Of a DNA stretch of 64,000 nucleotides, positions 1-9,776 are shown piece after piece. A program made the position numbers and the translations under genes. Positions within the stretch are counted from its first letter, which is position 1. Every line of letters starts with the position of its first letter. This stretch comes from Serratia marcescens (GTDB lineage: Bacteria; Pseudomonadota; Gammaproteobacteria; Enterobacterales; Enterobacteriaceae): contig JADMXW010000004.1 of NCBI GenBank assembly GCA_015548865.1, positions 1 to 64,000 on the forward strand, given 5' to 3'. The notes beneath the pieces were generated by a model that searched no databases, had not been told where the DNA came from, and saw only the letters and a program-made list of their open reading frames with translations.

Positions 1-293
1 AGGCAAGAAATGACAATGGCTTTATGGAAAGAATGCAGGAAGTTTCCGGTATGACCCTATCTCAAATCCGCGCTGACGTTGGGGCGTATGAGGTTAAATG
101 TATAGCTGAGAAAGTTTCAGCCATAAACTGTACGCCAAGTGAAATGCAGATAGCGAATGCCGCGATGGCGTGCAGAGATTTTTTTCATAGTTCTGGAACA
201 CCATTAACCACGGAACAATCGTGTCTTTTGATCGATGGGATGAAAGTGTTTTTAAACGAGCTTGACGCTCAAGTAAGTACAAGCTGTGAATAG
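1..293 (+). CDS. Partial hypothetical protein, C-terminal part
   Basis: This reading frame is open from the window edge and ends with TAG at 291-293, so the gene probably begins outside the window. An internal ATG at 24 has no convincing ribosome binding site. The visible part is about 97 residues, mildly charged, with three Cys and no recognisable motif. It lies on the element side of the tRNA-Pro 3' end and is probably cargo of an integrated phage or island. A short GTG-initiated frame follows immediately (294-362). I do not recognise the family. Confidence 0.45.
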   Translation, partial: ARNDNGFMERMQEVSGMTLSQIRADVGAYEVKCIAEKVSAINCTPSEMQIANAAMACRDFFHSSGTPLTTEQSCLLIDGMKVFLNELDAQVSTSCE

Positions 294-376
294 TGGACGC
301 ATTCAAACGGCTTCAAAAAATGGACAAGGACAACCGACGTGCTGTTCTCTGGCCTGCATGAATCACTTCCTTTTAT

Positions 377-412
377 AAAAAACGCATTATCACATTATGT
401 GAATGCGTTTTT
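377..412. terminator. Bidirectional stem-loop terminator
   Basis: Perfect 11-bp inverted repeat (AAAAACGCATT / AATGCGTTTTT) around a 13-nt loop, with A-tract on one side and T-tract on the other, so it could stop transcription from either direction. It lies just downstream of the partial gene at the left edge. Confidence 0.6.
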
Positions 413-704
413 CATTTCAGGCGGCACGCTACAGCGGCGATTAACAACCTGAACACCGCTTACACATGTCAATTCTGATCAACCCATGGCGCAAAACAAA
501 CGGTGTGAATGCCAAGGATGTGATGGGGAACCTGTAGGGAAAACGGTTAACGCAAAATAACTCACATCAGTATGTTGGCGTGTCTCGCTACGTAAGTATG
601 CTACGTGCCCTATGATGCCCGCGCGATAGTGCGAGTGCAGATGCCGGAACGTGAGGAGCCCAAGCCAAAGGTGATGCACAGTAATGTTTATTGCAACACC
701 TAAG
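413..704 (+). other. Decayed sequence of an integrated element
   Basis: No intact gene is visible in this stretch. Several short plus-strand frames are broken by stops: one reads 23 codons from the ATG at 467, and another ends in a lysine/proline-rich stretch before TAA near 702, with its upstream part in a different frame. The pattern suggests one or two frameshifted phage or island genes, but I cannot name them. Confidence 0.3.
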
Positions 705-926
705 CTAAACGAAAAGCCTACGCCGCTCGGCTATGAGGTCTAGCGCGTCCTCAAGTGTAGGGAGTGGGTCAGTGTGAATGGTCCATGCTTCGTTACCCAT
801 AATGAGTAGCGACACATAAAAACCTGAATCCTCTATTACTGCGTAAGAGCCTTCTGTGCACTGTGTCAGCTTGTCATTGTCAGCGAGCACGCAGATTCTT
901 GTTCCGTTAAGCTCTGTTATTTTCAT
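705..926 (-). CDS. Hypothetical small protein, element-borne
   Basis: 73-residue frame starting with ATG at 926; the sequence upstream of the start has only a weak purine-rich stretch. The protein is acidic overall, has two Cys and alternates short beta-like segments, with a C-terminal helix rich in Leu, Asp and Arg. I recognise no family. It lies between decayed element sequence and the tRNA-Pro 3' end, the usual place for cargo or regulatory genes of an integrated element. It may be real, but homologues are needed to be sure. Confidence 0.45.
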   Translation of the reverse strand: MKITELNGTRICVLADNDKLTQCTEGSYAVIEDSGFYVSLLIMGNEAWTIHTDPLPTLEDALDLIAERRRLFV

Positions 927-1000
927 GGGTGAGCGTCATGTCCATTATGATCGTCTATCTGCAGATTGTAGCCTATAAAATGAAGTAATCCCGTTATGGT

Positions 1001-1031
1001 TTTTCCCCCGTAATTCCCCCATTATTCCCCC
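1001..1031 (-). repeat. Three tandem G5 motifs, 11-bp period
   Basis: Three C5 runs on the plus strand (1005-1009, 1016-1020, 1027-1031) recur exactly every 11 bp and are preceded by AT-rich spacers (TTTT, TAATT, ATTATT). They begin about 60 bp beyond the tRNA-Pro 3' end. Short direct repeats in helical phase next to a tRNA 3' end are typical of arm-type sites of tyrosine recombinases, so this may be the attachment-site arm of the element on the left. This is inference; no integrase is in the window. Confidence 0.4.
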
Positions 1032-1042
1032 TATAAACTCAA

Positions 1043-1076
1043 GACGAAAAAAAACCAACCGTAAAAGGTTGGTTTT
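1043..1076 (-). terminator. Rho-independent terminator of tRNA-Pro
   Basis: On the minus strand, a perfect AAAACCAACC / GGTTGGTTTT hairpin with a 6-nt loop is followed by a run of T. It starts 12 nt after the CCA end of the tRNA gene. Confidence 0.85.
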
Positions 1077-1088
1077 CTTGGGATTATT

Positions 1089-1165
1089 TGGTCGGCACGA
1101 GAGGATTTGAACCTCCGACCCCTGACACCCCATGACAGTGCGCTACCAGGCTGCGCTACGTGCCG
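1089..1165 (-). tRNA. proL: tRNA-Pro(GGG)
   Basis: 77-nt tRNA on the minus strand with an encoded CCA end (plus-strand TGG at 1089-1091). The anticodon loop reads T-GGG-T, giving anticodon GGG, which reads CCC proline codons. The T-arm holds the standard GGTTCAAATCC stretch. Both the sequence and the position next to yejM match E. coli proL. The 3' half is a common integration target, and element-like sequence lies directly beyond it. Confidence 0.95.
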
Positions 1166-1180
1166 ACGCTATGGGGCGCT

Positions 1181-1208
1181 ATATTACCGTCTCCTGAACC
1201 GATTGCAA
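1181..1208 (-). promoter_or_regulatory. Sigma-70 promoter for tRNA-Pro
   Basis: Minus strand TTGCAA, 16-bp spacer, TAATAT, then a GC-rich discriminator (AGCGCCCC) before the tRNA 5' end. GC-rich discriminators are characteristic of stringently controlled stable-RNA promoters. Confidence 0.65.
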
Positions 1209-1243
1209 TAGCCAGCTGGCGCGATCGCTTTAGATTTAGGCAG

Positions 1244-2947
1244 TTAGTTAGCAATAAATCGCCTTTCGCTCGTAAGCACCTGTAACAGCAGCGGTAAGCT
1301 TGGTTTTTCATCACGCAATTTTTCACCGTCGCTATTGTAGGCATCGTAGCTGCCGTTGGCATCCAATTGGATGATCTGCTGCGGCGTTGTGATCAGCAGA
1401 GCCCCTCGGTTACCGTTTACCAGCCAGTTATTACGCCGTTGGGCAGCAAACAGGTCTTCACCTTGCGAATAATCCGTGGCGATCGTTTTTACATGCAGCA
1501 ATCGCTGCATGAGGGTGACCATAACGTCTTTTTGATCCGTCATTTTGCTGATGGTCTGTGCCGGTGTACCCGGCCAGTGAACCACAAGCGGGATCTGCCA
1601 TTGTGATCGACGGTAGAGATTGCCTTTATCCTGCTCGCTGGATTTTGCCGTAATAATCACGACGGTATTATCCAACTTACCTTGGCTTTGCAACGTATTG
1701 AGTATTGCGTTGATGCTTTGATCGGTGGCTTTTGCATCTGCTGGCCCGCGAGCGCCGTTAGTGCCAAGCTCAATATAAGAGAACCATGGCGATGTGGTTT
1801 GCGTGTTGGTTTCCAGCCAGGTCTGCCACTGCTGAACTGTCTCCGTATCACGCTGAATCACGGGTGCTGAAAGCGAAAAATCTGACAGCAGCGCCTGACG
1901 ATAAAGCGGGTTATCAAATCCGTCGGAAGAGAACAGACCAAATTGATATCCCTGTTGATTCAGCGAACTCACTAACGCGGATGGCGTACGTGCACTCAAT
2001 ATTCCATCCATGTAGGTGGTTGAGATGCCGTAAAACAGGTTGAACAAGCTGCTTTGCGCGTTCTGACTCACATTAAAATGGTTGCTGAAGTGCACATTCT
2101 CTTCAGCAAAACGCATCAATTGCGGCATGCGGGCGAGCGGGAGTTGGTCGGCCACCACAATCAACAGGTTAAATCCACTGCCGGCATCGCGGAACTGAAT
2201 ATTGTTCAACGGGTATTCTACCGTAATAGCCTCGGGGTTGCCCTGTAGCGCAATGCGGCGTTGATAAGCCTGTGCATCCAGCAGGCCATGTTTTTCCAGA
2301 AACCGTCGTGCAGTCATCGGATAGGATAACGGCAATGTTGCGCGCTGCATGGTAATCGGGCGATAAAAATTGGCATCTGCCCAGATATACATCATATGAG
2401 AGGCAAAAAATGCACTGATAAACACCGCTGCGACCGGCATGCCAATACGGTGACGGTTAAGGCTGCGCAGTTTTTGCCAGCACCAGGTGCCAAACAGCAT
2501 CTCAACCATAAAAATCACGGGGATGCCGATAAACATCAGTTGCCAGTCACGCGCAAGGTCACTTTGATCCGGATTGATCACCAGTTCCCATACCGTGAGG
2601 TTCAAATGAAGGTGAAAGCGGTTAAACACCTCCATATCAAGCAGCAGCAGCGTCAGTCCTGCGGTCGCCAAGGCCGCAGAAAGAAAACGCAGCAAACGCT
2701 GCGACATCACCACGAACGTCAAGGGAAAGATAATCAGCAGGTAGACGGCAAAAACGATAAAACTAAAATGCCCCAGCCAGCTGACAAGGGCATAGCTACG
2801 GCCAAGCAACGATGAGGGCCAATCCGCCACAAACAGGTAACGGCTTCCCACCCCCAGGCTCAACAGGATGTTAAACAGAGCGAACCAATGCCCCCAGCTG
2901 ATCATCTGGGAGACTTTTTCGCGATAGTTGTGATGGTTGCTTACCAT
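1244..2947 (-). CDS. yejM: Cardiolipin/LPS-sensing inner-membrane protein PbgA (LapC)
   Basis: 567 residues (E. coli 586). Five hydrophobic segments occupy roughly residues 20-190, followed by a basic linker and a periplasmic alkaline-phosphatase/sulfatase-like domain (from about residue 250) that serves sensing rather than catalysis in this family. PbgA senses lipopolysaccharide at the periplasmic face of the inner membrane and, through LapB/YciM and FtsH, adjusts LpxC stability and so lipid A synthesis. It lies 15 bp after yejL and is probably co-transcribed with it, as in E. coli. Confidence 0.95.
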   Translation of the reverse strand: MVSNHHNYREKVSQMISWGHWFALFNILLSLGVGSRYLFVADWPSSLLGRSYALVSWLGHFSFIVFAVYLLIIFPLTFVVMSQRLLRFLSAALATAGLTLLLLDMEVFNRFHLHLNLTVWELVINPDQSDLARDWQLMFIGIPVIFMVEMLFGTWCWQKLRSLNRHRIGMPVAAVFISAFFASHMMYIWADANFYRPITMQRATLPLSYPMTARRFLEKHGLLDAQAYQRRIALQGNPEAITVEYPLNNIQFRDAGSGFNLLIVVADQLPLARMPQLMRFAEENVHFSNHFNVSQNAQSSLFNLFYGISTTYMDGILSARTPSALVSSLNQQGYQFGLFSSDGFDNPLYRQALLSDFSLSAPVIQRDTETVQQWQTWLETNTQTTSPWFSYIELGTNGARGPADAKATDQSINAILNTLQSQGKLDNTVVIITAKSSEQDKGNLYRRSQWQIPLVVHWPGTPAQTISKMTDQKDVMVTLMQRLLHVKTIATDYSQGEDLFAAQRRNNWLVNGNRGALLITTPQQIIQLDANGSYDAYNSDGEKLRDEKPSLPLLLQVLTSERRFIAN

Positions 2948-2962
2948 AGCCTCAGGTCGGTG

Positions 2963-3190
2963 TTAGTGCGCGTTATGGGTAGTGATGGATGCCTGTAACG
3001 CATCAGCAAAAGAACGAGCCAATACCTGACGCTGCCCCGGCGCCACGCTGGTGTTGATAAGATTGGTCACCATATTGCCCAATACCATCAATGAGAGATC
3101 AGTAGGAGCATGGTGTTTTTCCAATACGCTTACCAATTCGGAAAGCACCTGTTCGACGAGTTCGTCACTGTAACGAGATAGTTGTGCCAT
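2963..3190 (-). CDS. yejL: YejL, DUF1414 family protein
   Basis: 75 residues, the usual length for this small all-alpha family of unknown function. It starts with the conserved [10 protein letters not shown]. It sits directly upstream of yejM on the same strand and diverges from yejK, exactly as in E. coli. No motif suggests an activity. Confidence 0.93.
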   Translation of the reverse strand: MAQLSRYSDELVEQVLSELVSVLEKHHAPTDLSLMVLGNMVTNLINTSVAPGQRQVLARSFADALQASITTHNAH

Positions 3191-3266
3191 AAAAGGGCGA
3201 TTCTCACGCTGATAAAGGGGAATATCTTACCGTAACGACCTGAGGTTTTCCGCAATTTTATCATTT

Positions 3267-3327
3267 TATACTCATCATGCTTCAGGTTGCAGATGCATTG
3301 GCTGTGACTCGGATTACTTTGGGTATA
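3267..3327. repeat. Short copy of the TATACCC-type palindromic repeat
   Basis: Begins TATACTCATCATGCTTCAGG and ends TTTGGGTATA. It matches the left arm and extreme right end of the longer copies at 21353, 32069, 34129, 41609 and 47480, with most of the interior missing. It lies in the divergent yejL/yejK intergenic region. Confidence 0.7.
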
Positions 3328-3424
3328 GCGTCAACCGTCGGCGTATCGGCTGGCGTCGGCTTTCTCTTGCAGGGAACGCGCGTTTGGTGTTTGAATACGC
3401 TCCTTGCCAAAAGGAGAGTTTATC

Positions 3425-4435
3425 ATGAGTCTGGATATCGACCAGATTGCCTTACATCAGCTTATCAAACGGGATGAACAAACGCTGGAGTTGGTGTTAC
3501 GGGATTCGTTATTAGATGCCACGCCCGCCGTTGACGAGATGATGGCTGAGTTGCACCGTGTCTACAGTGCGAAAAACAAAGCTTACGGCGTGTTCGATGA
3601 ACAGAGCGAGTTAGCTCAGGCGTTGCGTGGTTGCCGTAAAGGTGAGGAGGATTTCCTCGGCTTTAGTCGCGCAGCCACTGCACGGCTACGTGATGAATTG
3701 GCAAAATATCCCTTTGCTGAGGGTGGGATTGTACTGTTCTGCCAATATCGCTATCTGGCGGTTGAGTATTTGTTGGTGGCGGTGCTGAACAGTTGCAGCA
3801 GCATGCGTGTCAATGAACAACTGGATATCAGCAGCACGCACTATCTGGATATACCCCATGCGGATATCGTGGCGCGTATCGATCTTACCGAGTGGGAAAC
3901 CAACCCGGAATCTCTGCGCTATCTGACCTTCCTGAAAGGGCGAGTAGGGCGCAAGGTTGCAGATTTCTTTATGGATTTCCTTGGCGCGAGTGCCGGGCTT
4001 GACACCAAAGCGCAAAATCGCGGCCTATTGCAGGCTGTGGATGACTACTGCGCACAAGGGGCGTTGGATAAAAACGAACGTCAGCAATACCGTCAGCAGG
4101 TGTACAGCTACTGTAATGAACAGTTGCAAGCAGGGGAAGAGATAGAGGTGGCTGCGTTGTCGCAGGAACTGCCCCCGTTGGGAGAGAAAACCTTCCATGC
4201 CTTTTCAGAGGAACAGGGCTATGAATTGGAAGAGCGTTTTCCAGCGGATCGTAGCACGCTGCGCCAATTAACCAAGTTTGCTGGCAGTGGTGGAGGATTA
4301 ACGATCAACTTTGATGCCTTGCTGCTGGGCGAGCGAATCTTCTGGGATCCGGCAACGGATACGCTGACCATCAAAGGTACGCCGCCTAATTTGCGCGACC
4401 AGTTACAGCGCCGTTTGAGCAGTGGCGATAAGTAA
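3425..4435 (+). CDS. yejK: Nucleoid-associated protein YejK (NdpA)
   Basis: 336 residues. The chosen start is the ATG at 3425 ([13 protein letters not shown], conserved in the family), preceded by AAAGGAGAG; an in-frame ATG seven codons upstream lacks that signal. NdpA-family proteins copurify with the nucleoid. Both domains are present, including the C-terminal part with the glycine-rich [16 protein letters not shown] segment. It diverges from yejL-yejM and converges on rplY across a shared terminator. Confidence 0.95.
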   Translation: MSLDIDQIALHQLIKRDEQTLELVLRDSLLDATPAVDEMMAELHRVYSAKNKAYGVFDEQSELAQALRGCRKGEEDFLGFSRAATARLRDELAKYPFAEGGIVLFCQYRYLAVEYLLVAVLNSCSSMRVNEQLDISSTHYLDIPHADIVARIDLTEWETNPESLRYLTFLKGRVGRKVADFFMDFLGASAGLDTKAQNRGLLQAVDDYCAQGALDKNERQQYRQQVYSYCNEQLQAGEEIEVAALSQELPPLGEKTFHAFSEEQGYELEERFPADRSTLRQLTKFAGSGGGLTINFDALLLGERIFWDPATDTLTIKGTPPNLRDQLQRRLSSGDK

Positions 4436-4449
4436 GCCGCCAGAAAACG

Positions 4450-4475
4450 AAAAACGCCGCATATGCGGCGTTTTT
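4450..4475. terminator. Bidirectional terminator between yejK and rplY
   Basis: Perfect palindrome of a GC-rich stem (ACGCCGC / GCGGCGT) with A5 and T5 flanks, 15 bp after the yejK stop codon. It can terminate both convergent transcripts. Confidence 0.85.
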
Positions 4476-4535
4476 CTTATCGACATTCATACTTGCTAGG
4501 AAAACACGCAGCGTCCTACGGGTTCTCCCAGGCGA

Positions 4536-4820
4536 TTAAGCACGAACGAAGTCGATGTGAGTCAGTTTAGGCTTGAACGCGTGACGCTGAACGGCCTGAA
4601 CTTTCACTTTTTCTTCTTTACCATCGACAACCAGGGTCAGAACTTCACCGTAAAAACCTTCTTTAGCTTCCAGGTTTTTAACGCTGTCGTGATCCAGGGC
4701 GATAGATACCGGCGCTTCTGCACCACCGTAAATGATGGCTGGGAATTTGCTGGCTGCGCGCAGGCGGCGGCTCGCACCCTTACCCTGCTCTTTACGTACT
4801 TCTGCGTTGATAGTGATCAT
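4536..4820 (-). CDS. rplY: 50S ribosomal protein L25
   Basis: 94 residues, the short single-domain form typical of gamma-proteobacteria, which binds 5S rRNA in the large subunit. The basic N-terminal section ([13 protein letters not shown]) and the C-terminal THIDFVRA are diagnostic. It is monocistronic, with its own promoter upstream (4944-4972) and a roughly 120-nt leader. It ends towards the terminator shared with yejK. Confidence 0.97.
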   Translation of the reverse strand: MITINAEVRKEQGKGASRRLRAASKFPAIIYGGAEAPVSIALDHDSVKNLEAKEGFYGEVLTLVVDGKEEKVKVQAVQRHAFKPKLTHIDFVRA

Positions 4821-4943
4821 GATTTTCTCTACTTTAGAAAATGCACCTGCTACAGGCGACCCAGCAACAGGTTAAATTATTCGCAATGGAATGTGTTATT
4901 CACACTGGAACAGATTTGCTTTTGCATAACAAAAGCGGGCTGC

Positions 4944-4972
4944 ATTCTAACGGAATATCCGCGTGGCGGCAA
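4944..4972 (-). promoter_or_regulatory. Sigma-70 promoter for rplY
   Basis: Minus strand TTGCCG, 17-bp spacer, TAGAAT, followed by a GC-rich discriminator. This is a strong-promoter geometry 120-150 bp upstream of the rplY ATG. Confidence 0.65.
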
Positions 4973-4992
4973 ACGAAACCGTGTTACGGTCG

Positions 4993-6786
4993 CTAACGCA
5001 ATTCATTGGCACGGCGAAAACGACCTTCATAATCAAACAGTTTTTCCCTGACTTGCCAAAAACCATGCCGCTGCTTGCCTTGGCGACGTGCCACGACAAA
5101 ATCTGGATGGCGTAAGAGGGCTTCTTGGCGCAGGATGTCGTGCGCGGAGTGCCATGCCAGAGGGATTCCCGGCGCACGTTGGTGTACTCGTAAAAATTTT
5201 TGGGTAAATACCCAGCGTTGCGCGGGGGTTCGTAAGTAAAAACGCTCTTTTATCTTCTTGTTTTCGTTTCCCTCTCCGTCGCCATACCCATCTTCATCAA
5301 TATAAACGACATCCACCCATTCGCCTTTCTCGTCTTGTCCGGCTGTTATTTGCATACCACTACAGCGCAGTACCAGGGCATCTTTCAGCTTGAGTGCTGC
5401 TTTCAGCATGTCATCAGGATCCACCATAATATGATCGCATTGGTGGCATCGACGTGCCGCTATGTCGTTTTCTGCACCACATTCCGGGCATACCTTAAAG
5501 CGGAAGCGGTAATCACATTGCTCACGCACACCGTCTGCACTCTCTTCAAATCCCTGGCAGCGACGGCCATAGTGTTCCACGATATCGCCTTCCGACGTGG
5601 TCTTTCCCCAAAACAGATTGGCGAAACCGCACTGAGGACAAAGCACCTGTACCGGCTGGCTGCCACTGTGCGGTTTATGGCTACCTACTTCAGGCATATA
5701 TAAATCATGTGGATTTCCTGCGTAATCGAGGATAAGGCAATCCGTTTTTCCCGGCGACAGGCGCAGGCCGCGCCCGACGATCTGCTGATACAGGCTAACG
5801 GATTCTGTGGGACGCAGGATGGCGATAACGTCAACGTGGGGGGCATCAAAGCCAGTGGTCAATACTGCCACATTGACCAGATAGTGTAACTGTTGCTGTT
5901 TAAAAGCCGCGATCAGCGCGTCGCGTTCTGCCGCGGGGGTTTCCCCGCTGATAAATGCGGCTTTGCCCTGAGGGAGCAAACCGTGAATTTCCCGAGCATG
6001 TTCCACCGTTGCGGCAAAAATCATCACGCCTTTGCGTTCAACGGCGTAGGTGACAATTTGGCTGACTATCTGAGGAGTAACACGCTTTTGGCGTCGTAAT
6101 TCACGGTTGAGTTCCGCTTCGCTGAATAAACCCTGTGGTTGTACGGCAAGGCGGCTGAAATCATACTGCACCACGGGCATGTCCAAACGCAGTGGTGGTA
6201 CCAGAAAGCCATGCTTGATCATATAGCGTAGCGGCAGTTCATAGATACAGTCGCGGAACAGACACTGTTCGTCACCACGAATCATGCCGTGATAGTGGTA
6301 TTGGTAAATCCAGCCCTTTCCCAAGCGATAAGGCGTTGCGGTAAGGCCGAGCAGGCGCAGCGCAGGATTTTGTGTGCGCAGATGGGTAATGATTTGCTGA
6401 TATTGGCTGTCGTCATCATCACTGATACGGTGACACTCATCGATAATCAGTAGCGAGAACTGGGTAAAGGAGGGCAGATTACGCGCCACGGATTGCACGC
6501 TGCCAAACACGACCTTTCCTTCGCTGCGGCGCTGATTAAGCCCTGCAGCGAAAATGTCGGCGTCCAACCCCCAAGCACAGTATTTGGCGTGATTTTGTTC
6601 AACCAACTCTTTGACATGCGCCAGCACCAACACCCTGCCGCGTGCTAAACGAGCCAGCTCGGCAATGACCAAACTTTTTCCTGCGCCAGTGGGCAGCACA
6701 ATCAACGCAGGGTGTTGATGTTGCCGAAAATAAGTCAGCGTGGCGGAAACTGCCTCCTGTTGATAGGGGCGTAACGTAAACGCCAT
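4993..6786 (-). CDS. radD: DNA repair helicase-like ATPase RadD
   Basis: 597 residues (E. coli 586). Superfamily 2 helicase core: Walker A LPTGAGKS at 31-38, DECH box at 116-119, motif III GLTATP, and motif [16 protein letters not shown] zinc-binding region follows with paired cysteines (LCPQCG; later VCPECG and RCHQCD). RadD (YejH) supports RecA-mediated strand exchange and survival of DNA damage in E. coli. It is followed, 3 bp after yecH, on the same strand and may be co-transcribed with it. Confidence 0.95.
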   Translation of the reverse strand: MAFTLRPYQQEAVSATLTYFRQHQHPALIVLPTGAGKSLVIAELARLARGRVLVLAHVKELVEQNHAKYCAWGLDADIFAAGLNQRRSEGKVVFGSVQSVARNLPSFTQFSLLIIDECHRISDDDDSQYQQIITHLRTQNPALRLLGLTATPYRLGKGWIYQYHYHGMIRGDEQCLFRDCIYELPLRYMIKHGFLVPPLRLDMPVVQYDFSRLAVQPQGLFSEAELNRELRRQKRVTPQIVSQIVTYAVERKGVMIFAATVEHAREIHGLLPQGKAAFISGETPAAERDALIAAFKQQQLHYLVNVAVLTTGFDAPHVDVIAILRPTESVSLYQQIVGRGLRLSPGKTDCLILDYAGNPHDLYMPEVGSHKPHSGSQPVQVLCPQCGFANLFWGKTTSEGDIVEHYGRRCQGFEESADGVREQCDYRFRFKVCPECGAENDIAARRCHQCDHIMVDPDDMLKAALKLKDALVLRCSGMQITAGQDEKGEWVDVVYIDEDGYGDGEGNENKKIKERFYLRTPAQRWVFTQKFLRVHQRAPGIPLAWHSAHDILRQEALLRHPDFVVARRQGKQRHGFWQVREKLFDYEGRFRRANELR

Positions 6787-6789
6787 GGG

Positions 6790-7029
6790 TTAGTGTTGGC
6801 AGATCTTGCTGGCAGCAGTGGTAAAACCGGCTTCCTGGGGAACAAACTTGCCTTTGTTTGCCAGAAAGTCTACTAGCATGGCTGCGCTCATGTCGGATGC
6901 AGAACAGGTGTGAAAGCGTGCGTCAGCGCCGAAACGCGCTTCAATGGCGGAAATGAGCCCCTCTGTGGTGTACGCTTCGGCGGAATCCAGCATCATATGC
7001 AGTACTTCATGACCATGAATAGATGACAT
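6790..7029 (-). CDS. yecH: YecH family metal-binding protein (DUF2492)
   Basis: 79 residues beginning MSSIHGHEVLHMM, with the family's RFHTCSA and C-terminal SKICQH segments. Conserved His and Cys residues (HGHEV, FHTC, KICQH) suggest metal binding. The start is preceded by an AGGAG-like stretch. In E. coli yecH lies elsewhere; here it sits 3 bp upstream of radD, a neighbourhood difference. Confidence 0.85.
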   Translation of the reverse strand: MSSIHGHEVLHMMLDSAEAYTTEGLISAIEARFGADARFHTCSASDMSAAMLVDFLANKGKFVPQEAGFTTAASKICQH

Positions 7030-7256
7030 TGTGTGCTCCTATAATAATCCTGAAAATAAAAGATGCATTTATTCTATATTTTTATGCGTCAAGGGCGAAC
7101 CCTCGCCTGTAGTTCAAAAGAAGCAATCGCACATTTTGTGCGTATCCATTAGGACATCTGGGGGAAAACGCCTGACATTCTAGGAGCAATCGCCATCACT
7201 CGCTATACTACGTCATGATTTCCCTTCCTTAACAATGACAGGCACATAGTTTTCTC

Positions 7257-7958
7257 ATGCGATTGGACAAATTTTTATCCCAGCAACTCGGGATCAGCCG
7301 CGCATTGGTTGCGCGGGAATTACGCGCACAACGCGTAACGGTAGAGGGTGAAGTGGTTAAAAGTGGTGCATTCAAATTGCTACCTGAACATCAGGTCGCG
7401 TTCGATGGCAATGCGTTGGTGCAGCAGAGTGGGCCGCGTTACTTTATGCTTAATAAGCCTCAGGGATACGTATGTTCAACAGAAGATCCTGATCATCCGA
7501 CTATTCTCTATTTTATCGATGAGCCGGTCGCGCACAAACTGCATGCGGCAGGGCGACTGGATATCGACACCACGGGGTTGGTGTTGCTGACGGATGATGG
7601 CCAATGGTCCCATCGCATCACTTCGCCCAAGCATCACTGTGAAAAAACGTATCTGGTTACGTTAGAGCAACCTCTGGCAGAGGATACCGCGCAGCAGTTT
7701 GAACAGGGTGTGCAACTGCACGGTGAAAAATCGCTGACTAAACCGGCGCGACTGGAAAAGCTGGATGACTATCAGGTTCGACTAACCATTGGAGAAGGGC
7801 GCTACCATCAGGTCAAACGGATGTTTGCCGCTGTGGGTAACCGCGTGGTTGAGTTACACCGTGAACGAATAGGTGCGATTGCGCTGGATGACACGCTTGA
7901 ACCGGGAGAGTATCGCGCACTGACTGAAGAGGAAGTCACCAGCGTTATGCCGCGTTGA
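7257..7958 (+). CDS. rsuA: 16S rRNA pseudouridine(516) synthase
   Basis: 233 residues (E. coli 231). An N-terminal S4 RNA-binding domain ([23 protein letters not shown]) is followed by the pseudouridine synthase fold with the catalytic Asp in [19 protein letters not shown] and the [10 protein letters not shown] motif. It isomerises U516 of 16S rRNA during 30S assembly. Order radD-rsuA-bcr matches E. coli. Confidence 0.96.
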   Translation: MRLDKFLSQQLGISRALVARELRAQRVTVEGEVVKSGAFKLLPEHQVAFDGNALVQQSGPRYFMLNKPQGYVCSTEDPDHPTILYFIDEPVAHKLHAAGRLDIDTTGLVLLTDDGQWSHRITSPKHHCEKTYLVTLEQPLAEDTAQQFEQGVQLHGEKSLTKPARLEKLDDYQVRLTIGEGRYHQVKRMFAAVGNRVVELHRERIGAIALDDTLEPGEYRALTEEEVTSVMPR

Positions 7959-8140
7959 AGTACTTCATGACATATTTGATGCTCATTCATATAGCGTCAT
8001 GTGCTTGCCATTACTCTGATGTAAACACGCTTTGGCCATAGGTCGGCCGTTAAGAGCCTACTGAAACTGTCACCGTGGTGGAGGTCTGCCGTGGCGGTGA
8101 ATTTTTTTTATTTTACGGGCAAAAATCTGGGAGACATGCA

Positions 8141-9322
8141 GTGGGGAAAGCGCCATCACATATTGGCTTGATATTCATTCTTGGTTTGTTGTCAATGTTG
8201 ACACCGTTTGCGATCGATATGTACTTGCCGGCGTTGCCAGTGATTGCCAAAGAGTTTGGCGTGGAACCGGGGCAGGTACAGATGACGCTGAGCGCCTATA
8301 TCATGGGGTTTGCTATCGGTCAGCTGTTCTACGGCCCAATGGCGGACAGTCTGGGGCGCAAGCCGGTCATATTGGGCGGCACGCTTGTCTTTATGTTGGC
8401 AGGTGTAGCGTGTGCGCTGGCGCAAACTATTGAGCAGCTTACTGTGTTACGCATGCTGCACGGCTTGTCAGCCGCCGCATCTGCCGTGGTGATCAACGCA
8501 CTGATGCGTGATACCTTCGCCAAGGACGAATTCTCGCGCATGATGTCGTTTGTCATGCTAGTGATGACGGTTGCACCGCTGCTGGCGCCTATGCTGGGAG
8601 GCGTGTTACTGCTCTGGTTTAGCTGGCATGCGATTTTCTGGACGCTGGCCGGGCTGTCACTGATAGCCTCGGTGTTGGTGATGCGTTTTGTCAAAGAGTC
8701 CTTGCCGGTAGAAAAACGCCAGCCGTTTCATTTTCGTACCACAGCTGGGAATTTCGCCTCGTTGTTTCGCCACAAGAAAGTCTTTAGCTATATGGTGGCA
8801 AGCGGGTTTTCGTTTTCCGGCATGTTCTCTTTTTTAAGCGCCGGTCCTTTTGTCTATATCGATCTCTACGGTGTGTCTCCCCAACATTTCGGCTATTACT
8901 TTGCCCTGAACGTGGTCTTTCTATTCCTGACCACCTACACCAATAGTCGCGTAGTGCGCCGATTGGGGGCGAACCAGATGTTTCGTATCGGGTTACTGAT
9001 ACAGTTTGCTGTCGGTATCGCGCTGGTGGTTATCTATACGTTGGATCTGGGTTTTTTGCCGTTGGTGCTGGGGGTGGCTATTTATGTCGGCTGTATCGCG
9101 ATGGTGATGTCTAATGCCATGGCCGTGATACTGGATGATTTTCCACATATGGCGGGCACCGCGTCCTCGCTGGCGGGCACACTACGCTTTGGCATGGGCG
9201 CATTGATCGGAAGCCTGCTGTCGCTAATGAGTTTTACCAGTGCCTGGCCGATGATAATCTCCATGTCACTCTGTTCTATGGCTGCGTTTTTGTTGTACGG
9301 CTATGCCGCTCGCTCTCGCTGA
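8141..9322 (+). CDS. bcr: Bcr/CflA family MFS multidrug efflux transporter
   Basis: 393 residues from a GTG start at 8141 (E. coli 396). I chose it because a GGGAGA site lies 11 bp upstream and the family's [27 protein letters not shown] begins right after; the frame is open further upstream without a good signal. Twelve membrane segments and the MFS loop motif [16 protein letters not shown] are present. The E. coli protein exports bicyclomycin, sulfonamides and some dipeptides/L-cysteine by proton antiport. A hairpin (9335-9368) follows the stop. Confidence 0.93.
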   Translation: MGKAPSHIGLIFILGLLSMLTPFAIDMYLPALPVIAKEFGVEPGQVQMTLSAYIMGFAIGQLFYGPMADSLGRKPVILGGTLVFMLAGVACALAQTIEQLTVLRMLHGLSAAASAVVINALMRDTFAKDEFSRMMSFVMLVMTVAPLLAPMLGGVLLLWFSWHAIFWTLAGLSLIASVLVMRFVKESLPVEKRQPFHFRTTAGNFASLFRHKKVFSYMVASGFSFSGMFSFLSAGPFVYIDLYGVSPQHFGYYFALNVVFLFLTTYTNSRVVRRLGANQMFRIGLLIQFAVGIALVVIYTLDLGFLPLVLGVAIYVGCIAMVMSNAMAVILDDFPHMAGTASSLAGTLRFGMGALIGSLLSLMSFTSAWPMIISMSLCSMAAFLLYGYAARSR

Positions 9323-9334
9323 TCTCTTGCATCA

Positions 9335-9368
9335 TTTTCGTTTGCAGCTGTGATGTTGCAAACGAAAA
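9335..9368 (+). terminator. Stem-loop after bcr
   Basis: A 12-bp perfect inverted repeat (TTTTCGTTTGCA / TGCAAACGAAAA) with a 10-nt loop, 12 bp after the bcr stop. The 3' flank is only moderately T-rich, so efficiency is uncertain. Confidence 0.55.
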
Positions 9369-9636
9369 CACCTGATATGTTTTTTCCCAGCCTTCATCTG
9401 CCCGATGATTTATTTTCCTGTTGGGTCAAGCTCTATCGATTTCACATTGTCTTTTTTTGGAATGTTGTTCTATAAATGTAAAAAGTATGATTTAAAAGTG
9501 AACAATGTAAATAAAAGGGGTTGAGATATTACGGAGAAAGCGTTAAATATAGAGTAACGCCTAAAAATCTTAAAATGTGATCAACGTGGCATTAATCAGT
9601 ATTGCAATCATTTCCATTCGTTAAGAAGGGTGCCCT
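9369..9636. other. AT-rich intergenic region upstream of yejG
   Basis: No gene of usual length is visible. The stretch becomes strongly AT-rich from about 9460 (ATGTAAAAAGTATGATTTAA and similar), consistent with promoter DNA for the small ORF and yejG. Confidence 0.4.
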
Positions 9637-9774
9637 ATGACTATTGCAACGCGGATTCTTGTAGAAATGACAATTCAGCAACGCCGCAATCGCCGGACAC
9701 TGAGCTTAAACGTTCTTCCTTTGACGTCATCGTCATCGCGCTTGTTCACCATCATCATACCTGAGGGAAAGTAA
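9637..9774 (+). CDS. Putative 45-residue upstream ORF (leader) of yejG
   Basis: ATG at 9637 preceded by AAGAAGGG with 6-nt spacing, 45 codons, TAA at 9772-9774, two bases before the GTG of yejG. The peptide is basic, with an Arg-rich centre (QQRRNRRT), a Ser run (TSSSS) and an Ile run near the end. The yejG ribosome binding site (GAGGGAAA) lies inside its last codons, so translation of this ORF would be coupled to, or compete with, yejG initiation. No homology is recognised; reality as a peptide is inferred from the signal and spacing. Confidence 0.5.
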   Translation: MTIATRILVEMTIQQRRNRRTLSLNVLPLTSSSSRLFTIIIPEGK

Positions 9775-9776
9775 CA

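Noticed and set aside
2396..2815. Plus-strand frame of 139 codons
   Set aside because: Opposite the membrane domain of yejM; Lys/His/Gln-rich as expected for an antisense shadow.
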